Shown here: in pieces, positions 54,399-63,960 of the stretch
Layout: the number at the start of each line of letters is the position of its first letter
How positions within the stretch are numbered: the stretch's first letter is position 1
Source of the DNA: Myroides phaeus
Lineage (GTDB): Bacteria > Bacteroidota > Bacteroidia > Flavobacteriales > Flavobacteriaceae
Reading direction: 5' to 3'
Assembly (NCBI RefSeq): GCF_900099675.1
Contig: NZ_FNDQ01000014.1
Span: forward strand, 1 to 64,000
DNA length: 64,000 nucleotides
The notes under the pieces: generated by a model
What the model saw: the letters and a program-made list of their open reading frames with translations, nothing else
The model's database searches: none
What the model was told of the DNA's origin: nothing
Made by a program: the position numbers and the translations under genes

Positions 54399-56240
54399 TT
54401 AGTCTTTCTCGTTTAAAGTTCTCAAGAAATCATCATTGTTATCTGTTCTTCTTAGATTATCAATAATAGATGTCATCGCTTCTACAGAATTCATATTATC
54501 CATAACATTACGCATAACCCAAAGACGCTGTAAAGCATCTTTATCTAATAATAAGTCATCGCGTCTTGTACTTGATGAAGTAATATCAATAGCAGGGAAA
54601 ATACGTTTATTAGAAAGTTTTCTATCTAATTGAAGTTCCATATTACCTGTACCTTTAAACTCTTCAAAGATAACCTCATCCATTTTTGAACCAGTATCTA
54701 CAAGAGCAGTTGCAATAATACTTAAAGAACCTCCATTTTCAATATTACGAGCAGCACCAAAGAAACGTTTTGGTTTTTGTAGCGCATTAGCATCTACCCC
54801 TCCACTCAATACCTTACCTGAAGCAGGTTGAACTGTATTATAAGCACGTGCTAAACGTGTAATTGAGTCTAATAAAATAACAACATCGTGACCACATTCA
54901 ACTAAACGCTTTGCTTTCTCTAAAACGATATTAGCAACTTTCACGTGTCTTTCTGCAGGTTCGTCAAATGTTGAAGCAATAACCTCTGCATCCACACTTC
55001 TCTGCATATCTGTAACCTCTTCCGGACGCTCGTCAATCAAAAGTACGATTAAATAAGCTTCTGGGTGATTTGCAGCAATAGCATTTGCCACATCTTTCAA
55101 CAACATCGTTTTACCCGTCTTTGGTTGCGCAACGATCATACCACGTTGTCCTTTACCAATTGGAGCAAACATATCCATTAAACGAGTTGATACTGTACTT
55201 CTTCTACCGTCAAGATTAAACTTCTCTTGAGGGAATAAAGGTGTCAAATGTTCAAATGATACACGGTCACGCACAGCTTGTGGATCGTGTCCGTTAATTT
55301 TTAATACTCTTACAAGTGGAAAAAACTTCTCTCCTTCTTTTGGAGGTCTTACCACTCCCTTAACTGTATCACCAGTTTTTAAACCAAATAATCTAATTTG
55401 AGATTGCGATAAGTAAATATCATCAGGAGAAGATAAATAGTTATAATCTGCAGAACGCAAGAACCCATAACCGTCAGGCATCATTTCAAGAACACCTTCA
55501 CTTTCAATAATTCCGTCAAACTCATAATCTGGTTCTCTGTAATTATTGCGTTTATTATTGTGGTTGTTATTATTTTTATTTTGCTGATTGCTGTGAGGCT
55601 TTTTGTTTTGATCTGAATCATTATTTTGATTTGTTTCAGCAACAACATTAACCTCTGGAGTAACCGTATCTACATCAGCCACAGTTGGAACTGCTTTTGC
55701 ATCTGTTGACTCAGCTGTATTTCTATTTTGATTTTTAAAATCTCTTTTTTGAGAATCTCGGCGATTAGAATCATCACCTCTCTTTTTATTAAATTCCCTT
55801 TTATTTTCACGATTATGAGCTGGCTTTGCCTCTCTTACACCTTCTGCTTTTTCTTCTGTATTTGTCGTATCAGTAGAAACTTTTCTTTCGTTTTGTTTAT
55901 CAGCAGGTTTTCTATGAGGTTTTTCTGCAATTACTTGAGAAGCTTGTTCTAACTTCGCTCCTAATTTGCTCTCTTCTTCTTGGGGTTTACTTAGTCTTGG
56001 ACGCTTTGATTTCTCGTTAGACTCTCCAACTTCTTGTGGCGTTGCGGCTTTCTTAGGATTAACAGTATTCGGTCCTTTCACACTCTGCTTTGCAACATTA
56101 GAATCTGCTTTTTGACTGTCTAAAATTTGCGTAATAAGCTCGTCTTTCTTCAATGAAGCAATTTTACCTATTTTGGCTTTTTTAGCAATCTCCTGAAGGT
56201 CAGCAACCTTCATTTTTTTTAATTCGGAAATTTCAAACAT
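54399..56240 (-). CDS. rho: Transcription termination factor Rho with long disordered insertion
   Basis: A 613-residue hexameric RNA translocase that ends transcription. N-terminal Rho_N SAP-like helices (1-47; [20 protein letters not shown]) are followed by a ~190-residue low-complexity segment rich in Asn, Lys and Gln (~50-240). Then come the RNA-binding cold-shock domain ([17 protein letters not shown]) and the ATPase core, with [23 protein letters not shown] and [12 protein letters not shown]. Such insertions are common in Bacteroidetes Rho and have been linked to phase separation. That function is not visible in the sequence itself. Confidence 0.96.
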   Translation of the reverse strand: MFEISELKKMKVADLQEIAKKAKIGKIASLKKDELITQILDSQKADSNVAKQSVKGPNTVNPKKAATPQEVGESNEKSKRPRLSKPQEEESKLGAKLEQASQVIAEKPHRKPADKQNERKVSTDTTNTEEKAEGVREAKPAHNRENKREFNKKRGDDSNRRDSQKRDFKNQNRNTAESTDAKAVPTVADVDTVTPEVNVVAETNQNNDSDQNKKPHSNQQNKNNNNHNNKRNNYREPDYEFDGIIESEGVLEMMPDGYGFLRSADYNYLSSPDDIYLSQSQIRLFGLKTGDTVKGVVRPPKEGEKFFPLVRVLKINGHDPQAVRDRVSFEHLTPLFPQEKFNLDGRRSTVSTRLMDMFAPIGKGQRGMIVAQPKTGKTMLLKDVANAIAANHPEAYLIVLLIDERPEEVTDMQRSVDAEVIASTFDEPAERHVKVANIVLEKAKRLVECGHDVVILLDSITRLARAYNTVQPASGKVLSGGVDANALQKPKRFFGAARNIENGGSLSIIATALVDTGSKMDEVIFEEFKGTGNMELQLDRKLSNKRIFPAIDITSSSTRRDDLLLDKDALQRLWVMRNVMDNMNSVEAMTSIIDNLRRTDNNDDFLRTLNEKD

Positions 56241-56397
56241 AAAAATGTTTATAGATTATAAAAATATTGAATTATATATTTTAAATAAGATGGGAATTTA
56301 AAATAGAATTGCCGTATTATGAAGAACTTACGGCAGTACTGATGCAATATTACGAATTAATTTTTACAAACAATAGGTTTTTTAAAAAAAGAAACGT

Positions 56398-56405
56398 TAT
56401 TTTTG
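56398..56405 (+). promoter_or_regulatory. -7 box of the DUF4293 gene
   Basis: TATTTTTG fits TAnnTTTG exactly, 20 bases before the chosen ATG at 56426. Confidence 0.55.
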
Positions 56406-56425
56406 TATTTCATTTTTTACAAATC

Positions 56426-56842
56426 ATGTTACAAAGAATTCAAACTGTTTACTTAATCATCGTTTTTATACTTGTAGGTGTTTTACCATTCATATTCCCT
56501 TTGTGGACTAATGGAGAAGGTACAGAAATCTATTCGATGCATATACCTATGTTTACTATCCTTTTCGGATTATCAGTTGCTATGACAGTAGTTGCTATCT
56601 TAGGTTATAACAATCGAAAAAGACAGTTTGTCATCAATCGTTTGAATATAATATTAAATTTTATACTAGTAGGATTATTTATATACAGATCACTAAACAT
56701 ATCTGGAGAAGCAGTTGATACTGTTTCTGAGAAGGGTATTGGGATGTTCCTCCCTCTTATTTCTATCCTGTTTATCGTGTTAGCAAACAGAGCCATTAAG
56801 AAGGATGAAGATCTTGTAAAATCAGTAGATCGTTTAAGATAA
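56426..56842 (+). CDS. DUF4293 membrane protein
   Basis: A 138-residue protein with four TM helices. The N terminus MLQRIQTVYL and C-terminal LIFIVLANRAIKKDEDLVKSVDRLR-type end (core NRAIKKDEDLVKSVDRLR) are diagnostic of DUF4293, a Bacteroidetes family always near rho. The open frame extends to 56309, but the -7 box at 56398 and the conserved MLQRIQ start support 56426. Function unknown. Confidence 0.88.
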   Translation: MLQRIQTVYLIIVFILVGVLPFIFPLWTNGEGTEIYSMHIPMFTILFGLSVAMTVVAILGYNNRKRQFVINRLNIILNFILVGLFIYRSLNISGEAVDTVSEKGIGMFLPLISILFIVLANRAIKKDEDLVKSVDRLR

Positions 56843-56870
56843 ACCTAATATCTTAGTTTATTAGTGCGTT

Positions 56871-56902
56871 AAAAAAGCCGAACTTTAAAGTTCGGCTTTT
56901 TT
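56871..56902. terminator. 32-bp perfect palindromic terminator overlapping a coding end
   Basis: A perfect palindrome 56871-56902 with A and T runs. It terminates the DUF4293 gene on plus, and on minus its stem encodes the last codons (KKAEL and stop) of the phosphoesterase. Confidence 0.9.
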
Positions 56903-57394
56903 GTTTTTGGACCATTCAATAATTTCTAAGTCACTAATCTTTCCCTGGTCTATCTTAAAGCGCAGCATAGTTCGTACTTGGTGGAAACCACTAATTCCTG
57001 CTGCTCCTGGATTCATATGTAACACACCTAACATCTGGTCATATTGCACCTTTAGTATATGTGAATGTCCACAAATATAAATCCCCGGATGCTCTGTCAT
57101 TATTCTTTGTTTCACACTTGCTTTATACTTTCCAGGATATCCTCCAATATGTATCATATACACCTTCATTCCCTCACACTCAAAAAATTGTTCTTCCGGA
57201 AACTCTAACCTTGCCTCTGCCCCGTCTATATTTCCGTAAACAGCGCGCAAAGGCTTTACCTTCTTAATCGTATCAGTTACTGTTAAGTCACCAATATCTC
57301 CAGCGTGCCAAACCTCATCTGCTTGCGCTACATACTTCATAATATGCTCGTCTATGCAACTATGCGTATCAGACAATAATAATATATTCTTCAC
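56885..57394 (-). CDS. YfcE/MJ0936 family metallophosphoesterase
   Basis: A 169-residue calcineurin-like phosphodiesterase. Metal ligands SDTHSCID (D8, H10), WHAGDIGDL, GNIDG, GHSH and the MIHIGGYPG His are in order. E. coli YfcE and MJ0936 hydrolyse phosphodiesters, but the natural substrate is unknown. Convergent with DUF4293. Its last five codons lie within the shared terminator stem. Confidence 0.92.
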   Translation of the reverse strand: MKNILLLSDTHSCIDEHIMKYVAQADEVWHAGDIGDLTVTDTIKKVKPLRAVYGNIDGAEARLEFPEEQFFECEGMKVYMIHIGGYPGKYKASVKQRIMTEHPGIYICGHSHILKVQYDQMLGVLHMNPGAAGISGFHQVRTMLRFKIDQGKISDLEIIEWSKNKKAEL

Positions 57395-57415
57395 CTGTAT
57401 TACCTATTTAAAACA

Positions 57416-57443
57416 AGAAAGCTTCTCTACTGAGAAGCTTTCT
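57416..57443 (-). terminator. Terminator of the M64 peptidase gene
   Basis: A 12-bp perfect stem (57416-57427 with 57432-57443) and a four-base loop, just beyond the stop at 57451. The T run on minus is short (TTTGT). Confidence 0.7.
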
Positions 57444-57450
57444 AATATGA

Positions 57451-58719
57451 TTACTCTGTATAAAACAAAATTAACTCTTCTATCGCATTCTGACAAACGG
57501 GACAGAAATCTGGATATTGATTTGTTTTCATTCTACAATCCAATGTTCCTTTGTAAATCTTTCTTCCTGCTAATCCTTCATAAACACCTATTGGATATTT
57601 TTTCACATCTTTAGCGTCAGTTGGAATTGGCGTACCTTTTTTCAACATTTTCTTCCACTTACTATTAAAATCAACAAGTGTTGTAATGTTTCTTTCCCAC
57701 GGTTCGCTTACATTCGAAATTAAATCACTTAACACATCTTGCTCATAAAAATACTCATCTGCTAATCCGGCAAAACTATGACCAAACTCGTGTACTACCA
57801 CCGGTTTAAAATCTTTATTCCCAGTTGTAGTTAATGTGTACGAATTGTAAATTCCCCCTCCACCATACACATCTGTATTGGCTAATATAACAATGTGCTC
57901 GTAAGGAATACCCGCCAAAACATCGTGTAATTTTTTAATGCGATTAGTAGTCAAATAACGCTCTGAATAAAAAGTATCAAAATTTGACTCTACGGCTGTC
58001 TTACGCCACTCTCCTTTGCGAGGTACGCTTACTCCTGAATCTTGAGAAGCACTCTTCACTGCAATAAAATTAAAGTTATCTGCAAATTTGCCAAACGGTT
58101 TGTGCTTCAAAATTTCCTCTATTGAAACCTTAGCTGCAGTCATAAATTTATCCATCTCTCCTGCTTGAAAACCTTCTGCGACAAAAACCACATTTATTGC
58201 TTTTGCCTCATCTTTCGCTTTATGCAAATAAACGTGTTCAGTTACATCGGCTACTCCTTTTTGATGAATCAACATATCAGTTGGATCAACATAGTGAACT
58301 AATGTATCTTTCTCTTTGCCATTTTCGTCAAATAACACAAGTTCAATGCGCACTTTTTTCTTCGGAAACGGAACTAAGAATACGTTTTCAAAACTCTTTG
58401 TTGTACGCTGTGCTTCTTCAGTAGATAACCACTCTTGAAATAGCGTACTAAAGCTATTCGTATAAATAAGTAAATTGCTCTGTTCATCGTAAACGCGTAC
58501 TTGTCCATTGCCTTTTAGTGCATTTTCACTCAAGTGATGTGTTCTCCCTGCCCATTGTGGATACGAAGCTAACTCGTCTAATAAAATAAACTGTCGTTTG
58601 ACATCTCCTCCAAATACATAGTCTAATCGCAATGTTTTATCTTCAAAATAGTCTTTAAATTCTTGTGCACTGACCACTGTACTTAGGCACAATGCTAACA
58701 GTAAAAATAGTTTCTTCAT
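57451..58719 (-). CDS. Exported M64 family metallopeptidase (IgA-peptidase-like)
   Basis: A 422-residue secreted protease. Signal peptide 1-19 (STVVSAQ). An N-terminal beta-sandwich region (~20-165) precedes the catalytic M64 domain with the zinc site HEFGHSFAGLADE starting at His310. Two cysteine pairs in the C terminus (LDCRMK, FCPVCQ) may form disulphides. No T9SS sorting domain is present. The family includes IgA-specific peptidases, but most Bacteroidetes members have unknown substrates. Confidence 0.92.
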   Translation of the reverse strand: MKKLFLLLALCLSTVVSAQEFKDYFEDKTLRLDYVFGGDVKRQFILLDELASYPQWAGRTHHLSENALKGNGQVRVYDEQSNLLIYTNSFSTLFQEWLSTEEAQRTTKSFENVFLVPFPKKKVRIELVLFDENGKEKDTLVHYVDPTDMLIHQKGVADVTEHVYLHKAKDEAKAINVVFVAEGFQAGEMDKFMTAAKVSIEEILKHKPFGKFADNFNFIAVKSASQDSGVSVPRKGEWRKTAVESNFDTFYSERYLTTNRIKKLHDVLAGIPYEHIVILANTDVYGGGGIYNSYTLTTTGNKDFKPVVVHEFGHSFAGLADEYFYEQDVLSDLISNVSEPWERNITTLVDFNSKWKKMLKKGTPIPTDAKDVKKYPIGVYEGLAGRKIYKGTLDCRMKTNQYPDFCPVCQNAIEELILFYTE

Positions 58720-58739
58720 TTTGTTGTTTGGTTATTAAA

Positions 58740-59267
58740 AGGTAAAAATAGAAATTATTTACCAACTTATTTTGTACTTTTGTAAACATAAGTCATTATC
58801 TCTTTTAGGTAAGCTTTTTACGCTTTTAACTTATTTACTGTAAACGCATACTTGCTAAGCTGTTTTTCTCATTCTTATAAAAGACAACAGATACAAAGCA
58901 AAATCCTCCTAATTACTCAGCCCTAATAACGGTATGCTTTAGCTGTTTTACATTCCTTACTTATCATTTCAAAACAAGGTCATTAAGCTATTTTTTTGCA
59001 TTCATTTACAGAGTGTATGTATACTGTATGTATAGTGCTTGTATACTGGTTGTATACTTTCTATGTAAAAAGATACAACCACTCTACATACATTAAACAT
59101 AGGATATACATACGGACTGCATAAAACAATCTTAACATTCGCGGTCTTTTCGCAATGCTTTCAACTACGCCTTTTTACTTGTTTTAAAACGGACATTCCT
59201 ACTGCCTACTTATAAGAGTAAAAACTAATTTTATAATAACATAAACAGCCTAATCGTCTTTTTAAAG
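58740..59267. other. Intergenic region with TGTATAC-rich short repeats
   Basis: About 530 bases without a credible gene. Between 59014 and 59122 there are several near-copies of TGTATAC/TGTATGTATA, and some pair with downstream complements (GGTTGTAT at ~59048 with ATACAACC at ~59093). It may form RNA or cruciform structure. The rest is plain AT-rich DNA. Confidence 0.45.
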
Positions 59268-59275
59268 TATATTTG
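59268..59275 (+). promoter_or_regulatory. -7 box of truA
   Basis: TATATTTG fits TAnnTTTG and covers the first possible truA start codon, showing that the true start is downstream. Confidence 0.6.
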
Positions 59276-59299
59276 CTCTTTGTAAAAAACAGATTTACT

Positions 59300-60037
59300 T
59301 TGAGATACTTTTTAGAATTCGCTTATAACGGAACTCATTATCACGGTTGGCAACTACAACCGAATACTAAAACGGTACAAGAAACGCTTACTCACGCTAT
59401 TTCTACCTTACTTCGCACGCCTATTGAGCTGGTGGGGGCTGGAAGAACAGATGCTGGGGTTCACGCAAAACAGATGTTTGCACATTTTGACTTTGACGAG
59501 CCTTTTGAAAAAGCGAATTTGGTTCAAAAAATGAATTCTTTTTTACCTGAAGATATTGTTGTTTTTGACATTCATACCGTTGCTGATGAGGCGCACGCAC
59601 GTTTTGATGCTACTGCGCGTACGTATGAGTATCATATGCATTTGTTTAAAGATGCTTTTTGTAACGATTTAAGCTTTTATCACTTCAGACCTTTAAACGT
59701 TGAATTGATGAATGAAGCAGCTAAAATCTTATTTGAATACGAAGACTTCGAGTGTTTTTCTAAAACACATACGGATGTTTTCACATTCAATTGTACGATT
59801 TACAAAGCAGAATGGGAAGTAAAAGACAACAATAAATTAGTATTTACTGTTTCTGCAAACCGATTCTTGCGAAATATGGTGCGTGCAATAGTAGGTACAT
59901 TAATTAATGTTGGCTTGGAAAAAATTACGCTGGACGATTTTAGAAAAATCATCGAAAGCAAAAACAGAGGAAATGCAGGGTTTTCAGTTCCCGGAAAGGG
60001 ACTATTTTTAACTAAAGTAAGTTATCCTTATTTATGA
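59300..60037 (+). CDS. truA: tRNA pseudouridine(38-40) synthase TruA
   Basis: A 245-residue enzyme that modifies U38-40 in the anticodon arm of tRNAs. Catalytic Asp in GAGRTDAGVHA, FAYNGTHYHGWQLQP at the N terminus, and RFLRNMVRAIVGTLINVG. The start is set at the TTG at 59300 (giving MRYFLEFAYNG, the family N terminus). The longer frame begins inside the -7 box at 59273 and would not be transcribed. The following ABC exporter overlaps it by four bases (ATGA). Confidence 0.9.
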   Translation: MRYFLEFAYNGTHYHGWQLQPNTKTVQETLTHAISTLLRTPIELVGAGRTDAGVHAKQMFAHFDFDEPFEKANLVQKMNSFLPEDIVVFDIHTVADEAHARFDATARTYEYHMHLFKDAFCNDLSFYHFRPLNVELMNEAAKILFEYEDFECFSKTHTDVFTFNCTIYKAEWEVKDNNKLVFTVSANRFLRNMVRAIVGTLINVGLEKITLDDFRKIIESKNRGNAGFSVPGKGLFLTKVSYPYL

Positions 60038-61788
60038 AACGAATTAAATCTATATCCCTACAAAAAATATTAAACTTCGCTAAGCCTTATAAAAAGCGAT
60101 TTAATTGGGTAGTGGTATTTGCTATAACTTTATCCATCTTTGCTGCTATACGTCCGTATATGCTAAAGCTAACAGTGGATGAATATGTACAGAAACAAGA
60201 CAAAATAGGATTGCTTCTTTATGTAGGACTAATGGGTATTGTCTTATTATTAGAAGTGTCTTCTCAATTTTTCTTTACTTATTGGGCAAATTGGTTAGGC
60301 CAAGATATTGTTAAGGACATCAGAGAAAAATTGTTTGATAAAATCATCAGTTTTAGAATGCGCTATTTTGACAATGAACCAGTTGGTAAATTAGTAACGC
60401 GTTCGGTGTCTGATATTGAGTCTATCGCAAGTATTTTTAGTCAAGGACTTTTTATGATTGTCAGTGACTTACTTAAGATGTTTGTGGTGCTATGTATTAT
60501 GTTCTATATGAACTGGAAATTGAGCTGTATTGTATTAGTTGCAATGCCTATATTACTTTATGCAACTCGCGTGTTTCAGTTAAAAATGAAAACTGCTTTC
60601 CAAGAAGTACGTACGCAGATTTCTAACCTAAATACTTTTGTTCAAGAGCGATTGACAGGAATGAAAATTGTTCAATTGTTTTCAAGAGAAAAAATAGAAT
60701 ACGAGAAGTTTAAGGAAATCAACCAACGACATAATCAAGCTTGGTTGAAAAACATTATGTACAACTCTATTTTCTTCCCTATTGCTGATATTGTATCATC
60801 GCTAACCTTAGGGTTTGTTATTTGGTATGGAGGAATGTCGATTGTGAACGGTGATAACTTAACCACATTTGGAGATTTGTTTGCTTACACAATGTTGATT
60901 ACAATGCTTTTTAACCCATTGCGTCAAATTGCGGATAAATTTAACGTAATGCAAATGGGAATTATTGCAGCGGAACGCGTGTTTGAAGAACTTGAACTTG
61001 ACGAGGTGATTGAGGACAAAGGTACGCTTATTGCACCGCAGTTTAAAGGACATATTTTAATGAAAGATGTGCGATTTAGCTATATTCCTGAAGTCGAAAT
61101 TTTAAAGGGTATTAACTTAGAAATTGAAGCTGGAAAAACAATTGCTATTGTCGGGTCTTCTGGAGCAGGAAAGTCAACAATCATCAACTTATTAAATCGC
61201 TTTTACGATATTAATAGTGGTTCTATCAAGATTGATGGTACAGATATAAACGAGTTTAAACTGGATTCGCTACGAAAGCAAATTGCTGTGGTACTACAAG
61301 ATGTTTTCTTGTTTAGTGATAGTATTTTTAACAATATTACATTACACAACCCTAATATCAGTAGAGCGGATGTAATTAAAGCGGCGAAAACAATCGGTAT
61401 TCACAACTTCATTGAAAGTTTACCAGGAGGATATGATTACAATGTGAAAGAAAGAGGAGTTATGTTGTCATCAGGACAAAGACAGCTTATCGCTTTTTTA
61501 CGTGCTTATGTGAGCAACCCAAGTATTTTAATATTAGATGAGGCTACTTCTTCTATTGATACACATTCAGAAGAATTACTTCAAAATGCTACTGATTACT
61601 TGACAAAAGGACGTACATCAATTATCATTGCCCACCGTTTGGCTACTATTGTCAATGCAGACCAAATCATTGTTATGGACAAAGGGCAGATTGTTGAAAA
61701 AGGAACGCATAAAGAACTCCTTGAATTAGAAAATGGGTATTATAAAAACCTATATGAATCGCAATTTAAAATTGCCGAAGGAGCTTAA
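60034..61788 (+). CDS. Half-size ABC exporter (TMD-NBD fusion)
   Basis: A 584-residue ABC exporter. Six TM helices (~20-300) with the coupling region VQERLTGMKIVQLFSRE are followed by the NBD: GSSGAGKSTI (Walker A), signature LSSGQRQL (LSGGQ with Gly to Ser), LILDEATSSID (Walker B) and AHRLAT. It resembles MsbA/MdlB-type lipid or drug exporters, and substrate is unknown. It overlaps truA by four bases, so it is translationally coupled, and ends with its own terminator. Confidence 0.92.
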   Translation: MKRIKSISLQKILNFAKPYKKRFNWVVVFAITLSIFAAIRPYMLKLTVDEYVQKQDKIGLLLYVGLMGIVLLLEVSSQFFFTYWANWLGQDIVKDIREKLFDKIISFRMRYFDNEPVGKLVTRSVSDIESIASIFSQGLFMIVSDLLKMFVVLCIMFYMNWKLSCIVLVAMPILLYATRVFQLKMKTAFQEVRTQISNLNTFVQERLTGMKIVQLFSREKIEYEKFKEINQRHNQAWLKNIMYNSIFFPIADIVSSLTLGFVIWYGGMSIVNGDNLTTFGDLFAYTMLITMLFNPLRQIADKFNVMQMGIIAAERVFEELELDEVIEDKGTLIAPQFKGHILMKDVRFSYIPEVEILKGINLEIEAGKTIAIVGSSGAGKSTIINLLNRFYDINSGSIKIDGTDINEFKLDSLRKQIAVVLQDVFLFSDSIFNNITLHNPNISRADVIKAAKTIGIHNFIESLPGGYDYNVKERGVMLSSGQRQLIAFLRAYVSNPSILILDEATSSIDTHSEELLQNATDYLTKGRTSIIIAHRLATIVNADQIIVMDKGQIVEKGTHKELLELENGYYKNLYESQFKIAEGA

Positions 61789-61797
61789 AAATATAAA

Positions 61798-61832
61798 TTG
61801 AGGGAAGAGGTTATCTTCCCTCTTTTTTTTGC
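61798..61832 (+). terminator. Terminator of truA-ABC exporter
   Basis: A 9-bp stem (61800-61808 with 61815-61823) and a run of eight T, 10 bases after the stop. Confidence 0.85.
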
Positions 61833-62146
61833 TTAAAAAATGAATTTCCCTTACAATTAGTGAATTTATTACAACTATTTACTGTTATAGTTAAGCTATC
61901 TTAAAGTGAATTTATATCTACTAAGAGATTAAACAGACTACAGAACCTGCATATTTACTGCTAACTTTTTTAATGGATTGGTAAAAAATAAGTGTATTTT
62001 CTGATAATAATAAATTATTAGACGAGAAAACACGAATCCCTCTTCACAATTCATTAAAGAACAGCTGACCAACTTTTCAATCCGAAAGTTTCAAGTAAGA
62101 AAATAAATGATTATTTTCGTAGCATAAAATATAGAAATATATACAT
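61833..62146. other. Intergenic region upstream of lpd
   Basis: About 310 AT-rich bases. A -7-like TATTTTCG (one mismatch to TAnnTTTG) near 62112-62119 fits the lpd promoter. I see no hairpin, repeat or coding frame worth reporting. Confidence 0.4.
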
Positions 62147-63538
62147 ATGAAATTCGATATTATTGTTTTAGGAAGTGGCCCTGGAGGTTACGTGACTGCG
62201 ATCAGAGCATCTCAATTAGGCTTTAAAGTTGCGGTAGTTGAAAAAGAAAACTTAGGAGGTATCTGTTTAAACTGGGGATGTATCCCTACGAAAGCACTTC
62301 TAAAATCTGCCCAAGTATTTGAATACCTTAAACACGCTTCTGATTACGGATTGACAATCAATGGTGAAGTAGACAAGGATTTCAATGCTGTTGTTGCACG
62401 TTCTCGTAATGTTGCAGAAGGAATGAGCAAAGGAGTTCAATTCTTAATGAAAAAGAATAAAATCGAAATCATCGATGGATTTGGAAAAGTAAAAGCTGGT
62501 AAAAAAGTTGACGTAACTGATAAAGATGGTAACGTAACTGAAATATCTGCTGATCATATTATCATCGCTACTGGTGCGCGTTCAAGAGAATTACCAAACT
62601 TACCTCAAGATGGTAAAAAAGTAATCGGATACCGCCAAGCAATGACTTTACCTCAACAACCTAAGAAAATGATTGTTGTTGGTTCTGGTGCAATTGGAGT
62701 TGAATTTGCTTACTTCTACAATGCAATGGGTACGGATGTAACTATTGTAGAGTTTATGCCAAATATTGTTCCTGTTGAAGACGAAGATATCTCTAAACAA
62801 TTTGAGCGTTCTTTGAAAAAAGCAGGTATCAAAATTATGACTAATGCTTCTGTTGAAAAAGTTGATACTACTGGTGAAGGAGTAAAAGCTACTGTGAAAA
62901 CAGCTAAAGGAGAAGAAATCATTGAAGCAGACATCGTATTATCTGCTGTTGGTATCAAATCTAACATTGAAAACATCGGATTAGAAGAAGTTGGTATCGC
63001 TACTGATAGAGATAAAATCTTAGTAAACGATTTCTACCAAACTAATATCCCTGGATACTATGCAATTGGAGACGTTGTTCCTGGACAAGCGTTAGCACAC
63101 GTTGCTTCTGCTGAAGGAATTTTATGTGTTGAGAAAATTGCTGGTCACCACGTTGAACCATTAGACTACGGAAATATCCCTGGATGTACTTATGCTACTC
63201 CTGAGATTGCTTCTGTTGGTATGACTGAGAAAAAAGCTAAAGAAGCTGGTTATGATATCAAAGTTGGTAAATTCCCATTCTCTGCTTCTGGAAAAGCAAA
63301 AGCTGCTGGTACTCCTGACGGTTTCGTAAAAGTTATCTTTGATGCTAAATACGGAGAGTGGTTAGGTTGTCATATGATCGGAGCTGGTGTTACTGATATG
63401 ATTGCTGAAGCAGTTGTAGCACGTAAATTAGAAACTACAGGATACGAAATCTTGAAAGCGGTTCACCCTCACCCTACAATGAGTGAAGCTGTGATGGAAG
63501 CTGTTGCTGACGCTTACGGTGAAGTTATTCACTTATAA
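62147..63538 (+). CDS. lpdA: Dihydrolipoyl dehydrogenase
   Basis: A 463-residue flavoprotein (E3) that reoxidises lipoamide in 2-oxoacid dehydrogenase and glycine-cleavage complexes. FAD motif GSGPGGYVTAIRAS (9-22), redox disulphide Cys40/Cys45 in GGICLNWGCIPTK, NAD motif GSGAIGVEFAYFY, second FAD contact AIGDVV and C-terminal base pair His-Glu in HPHPTMSEAVMEA. No E1 or E2 gene is adjacent, so this is a stand-alone E3 that can serve several complexes. Confidence 0.96.
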   Translation: MKFDIIVLGSGPGGYVTAIRASQLGFKVAVVEKENLGGICLNWGCIPTKALLKSAQVFEYLKHASDYGLTINGEVDKDFNAVVARSRNVAEGMSKGVQFLMKKNKIEIIDGFGKVKAGKKVDVTDKDGNVTEISADHIIIATGARSRELPNLPQDGKKVIGYRQAMTLPQQPKKMIVVGSGAIGVEFAYFYNAMGTDVTIVEFMPNIVPVEDEDISKQFERSLKKAGIKIMTNASVEKVDTTGEGVKATVKTAKGEEIIEADIVLSAVGIKSNIENIGLEEVGIATDRDKILVNDFYQTNIPGYYAIGDVVPGQALAHVASAEGILCVEKIAGHHVEPLDYGNIPGCTYATPEIASVGMTEKKAKEAGYDIKVGKFPFSASGKAKAAGTPDGFVKVIFDAKYGEWLGCHMIGAGVTDMIAEAVVARKLETTGYEILKAVHPHPTMSEAVMEAVADAYGEVIHL

Positions 63539-63559
63539 GATTAAATATCAACAATATAG

Positions 63560-63594
63560 AAAAGCCTGTCAAAATTTTGACAGGCTTTTTTTAT
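63560..63594 (+). terminator. lpd terminator
   Basis: A near-palindromic 15-bp stem (63560-63574 with 63575-63590) followed by seven T, 21 bases after the stop. Confidence 0.88.
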
Positions 63595-63634
63595 TCCCTA
63601 TATTTATTTTTATTAATTATAAAGACTCCACATA

Positions 63635-63829
63635 ATGAAACGTTCAAGTGCCAATTTTTACAGGACAATATTGTTTTTAGTATTTGTCGTCGGACTGATT
63701 TTATTGATCAAGAGTATTGATACCTATATATTTACACAGTCCTTTGAACTTTTATCTTTCTTAACGCCACTATTATTTCTTTCTGTAGGAATATGGGGTA
63801 GTAAGAAATTAACCCAAATTAAGAAATAG
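63635..63829 (+). CDS. Small uncharacterised membrane protein
   Basis: A 64-residue protein with two TM helices (~9-27 and ~38-55) and a basic tail (SKKLTQIKK). No family recognised. A hairpin terminator follows at 63904. Confidence 0.5.
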   Translation: MKRSSANFYRTILFLVFVVGLILLIKSIDTYIFTQSFELLSFLTPLLFLSVGIWGSKKLTQIKK

Positions 63830-63901
63830 TCTTTTTCTTCCCGTAAATTTCTATTGCTTAATTGCTAACATTAGAATAACGATATGATGGTTTTACTAAA
63901 C

Positions 63902-63936
63902 AAAGAAGGTCATTTATTGCTAAATGACCTTCTCTT
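63902..63936. terminator. Terminator, possibly bidirectional
   Basis: A 13-bp perfect stem (63904-63916 with 63921-63933) and four-base loop, with moderately T-rich flanks on both strands. Confidence 0.75.
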
Positions 63937-63960
63937 ATTTGTAGTGCGAAACTATCTATA

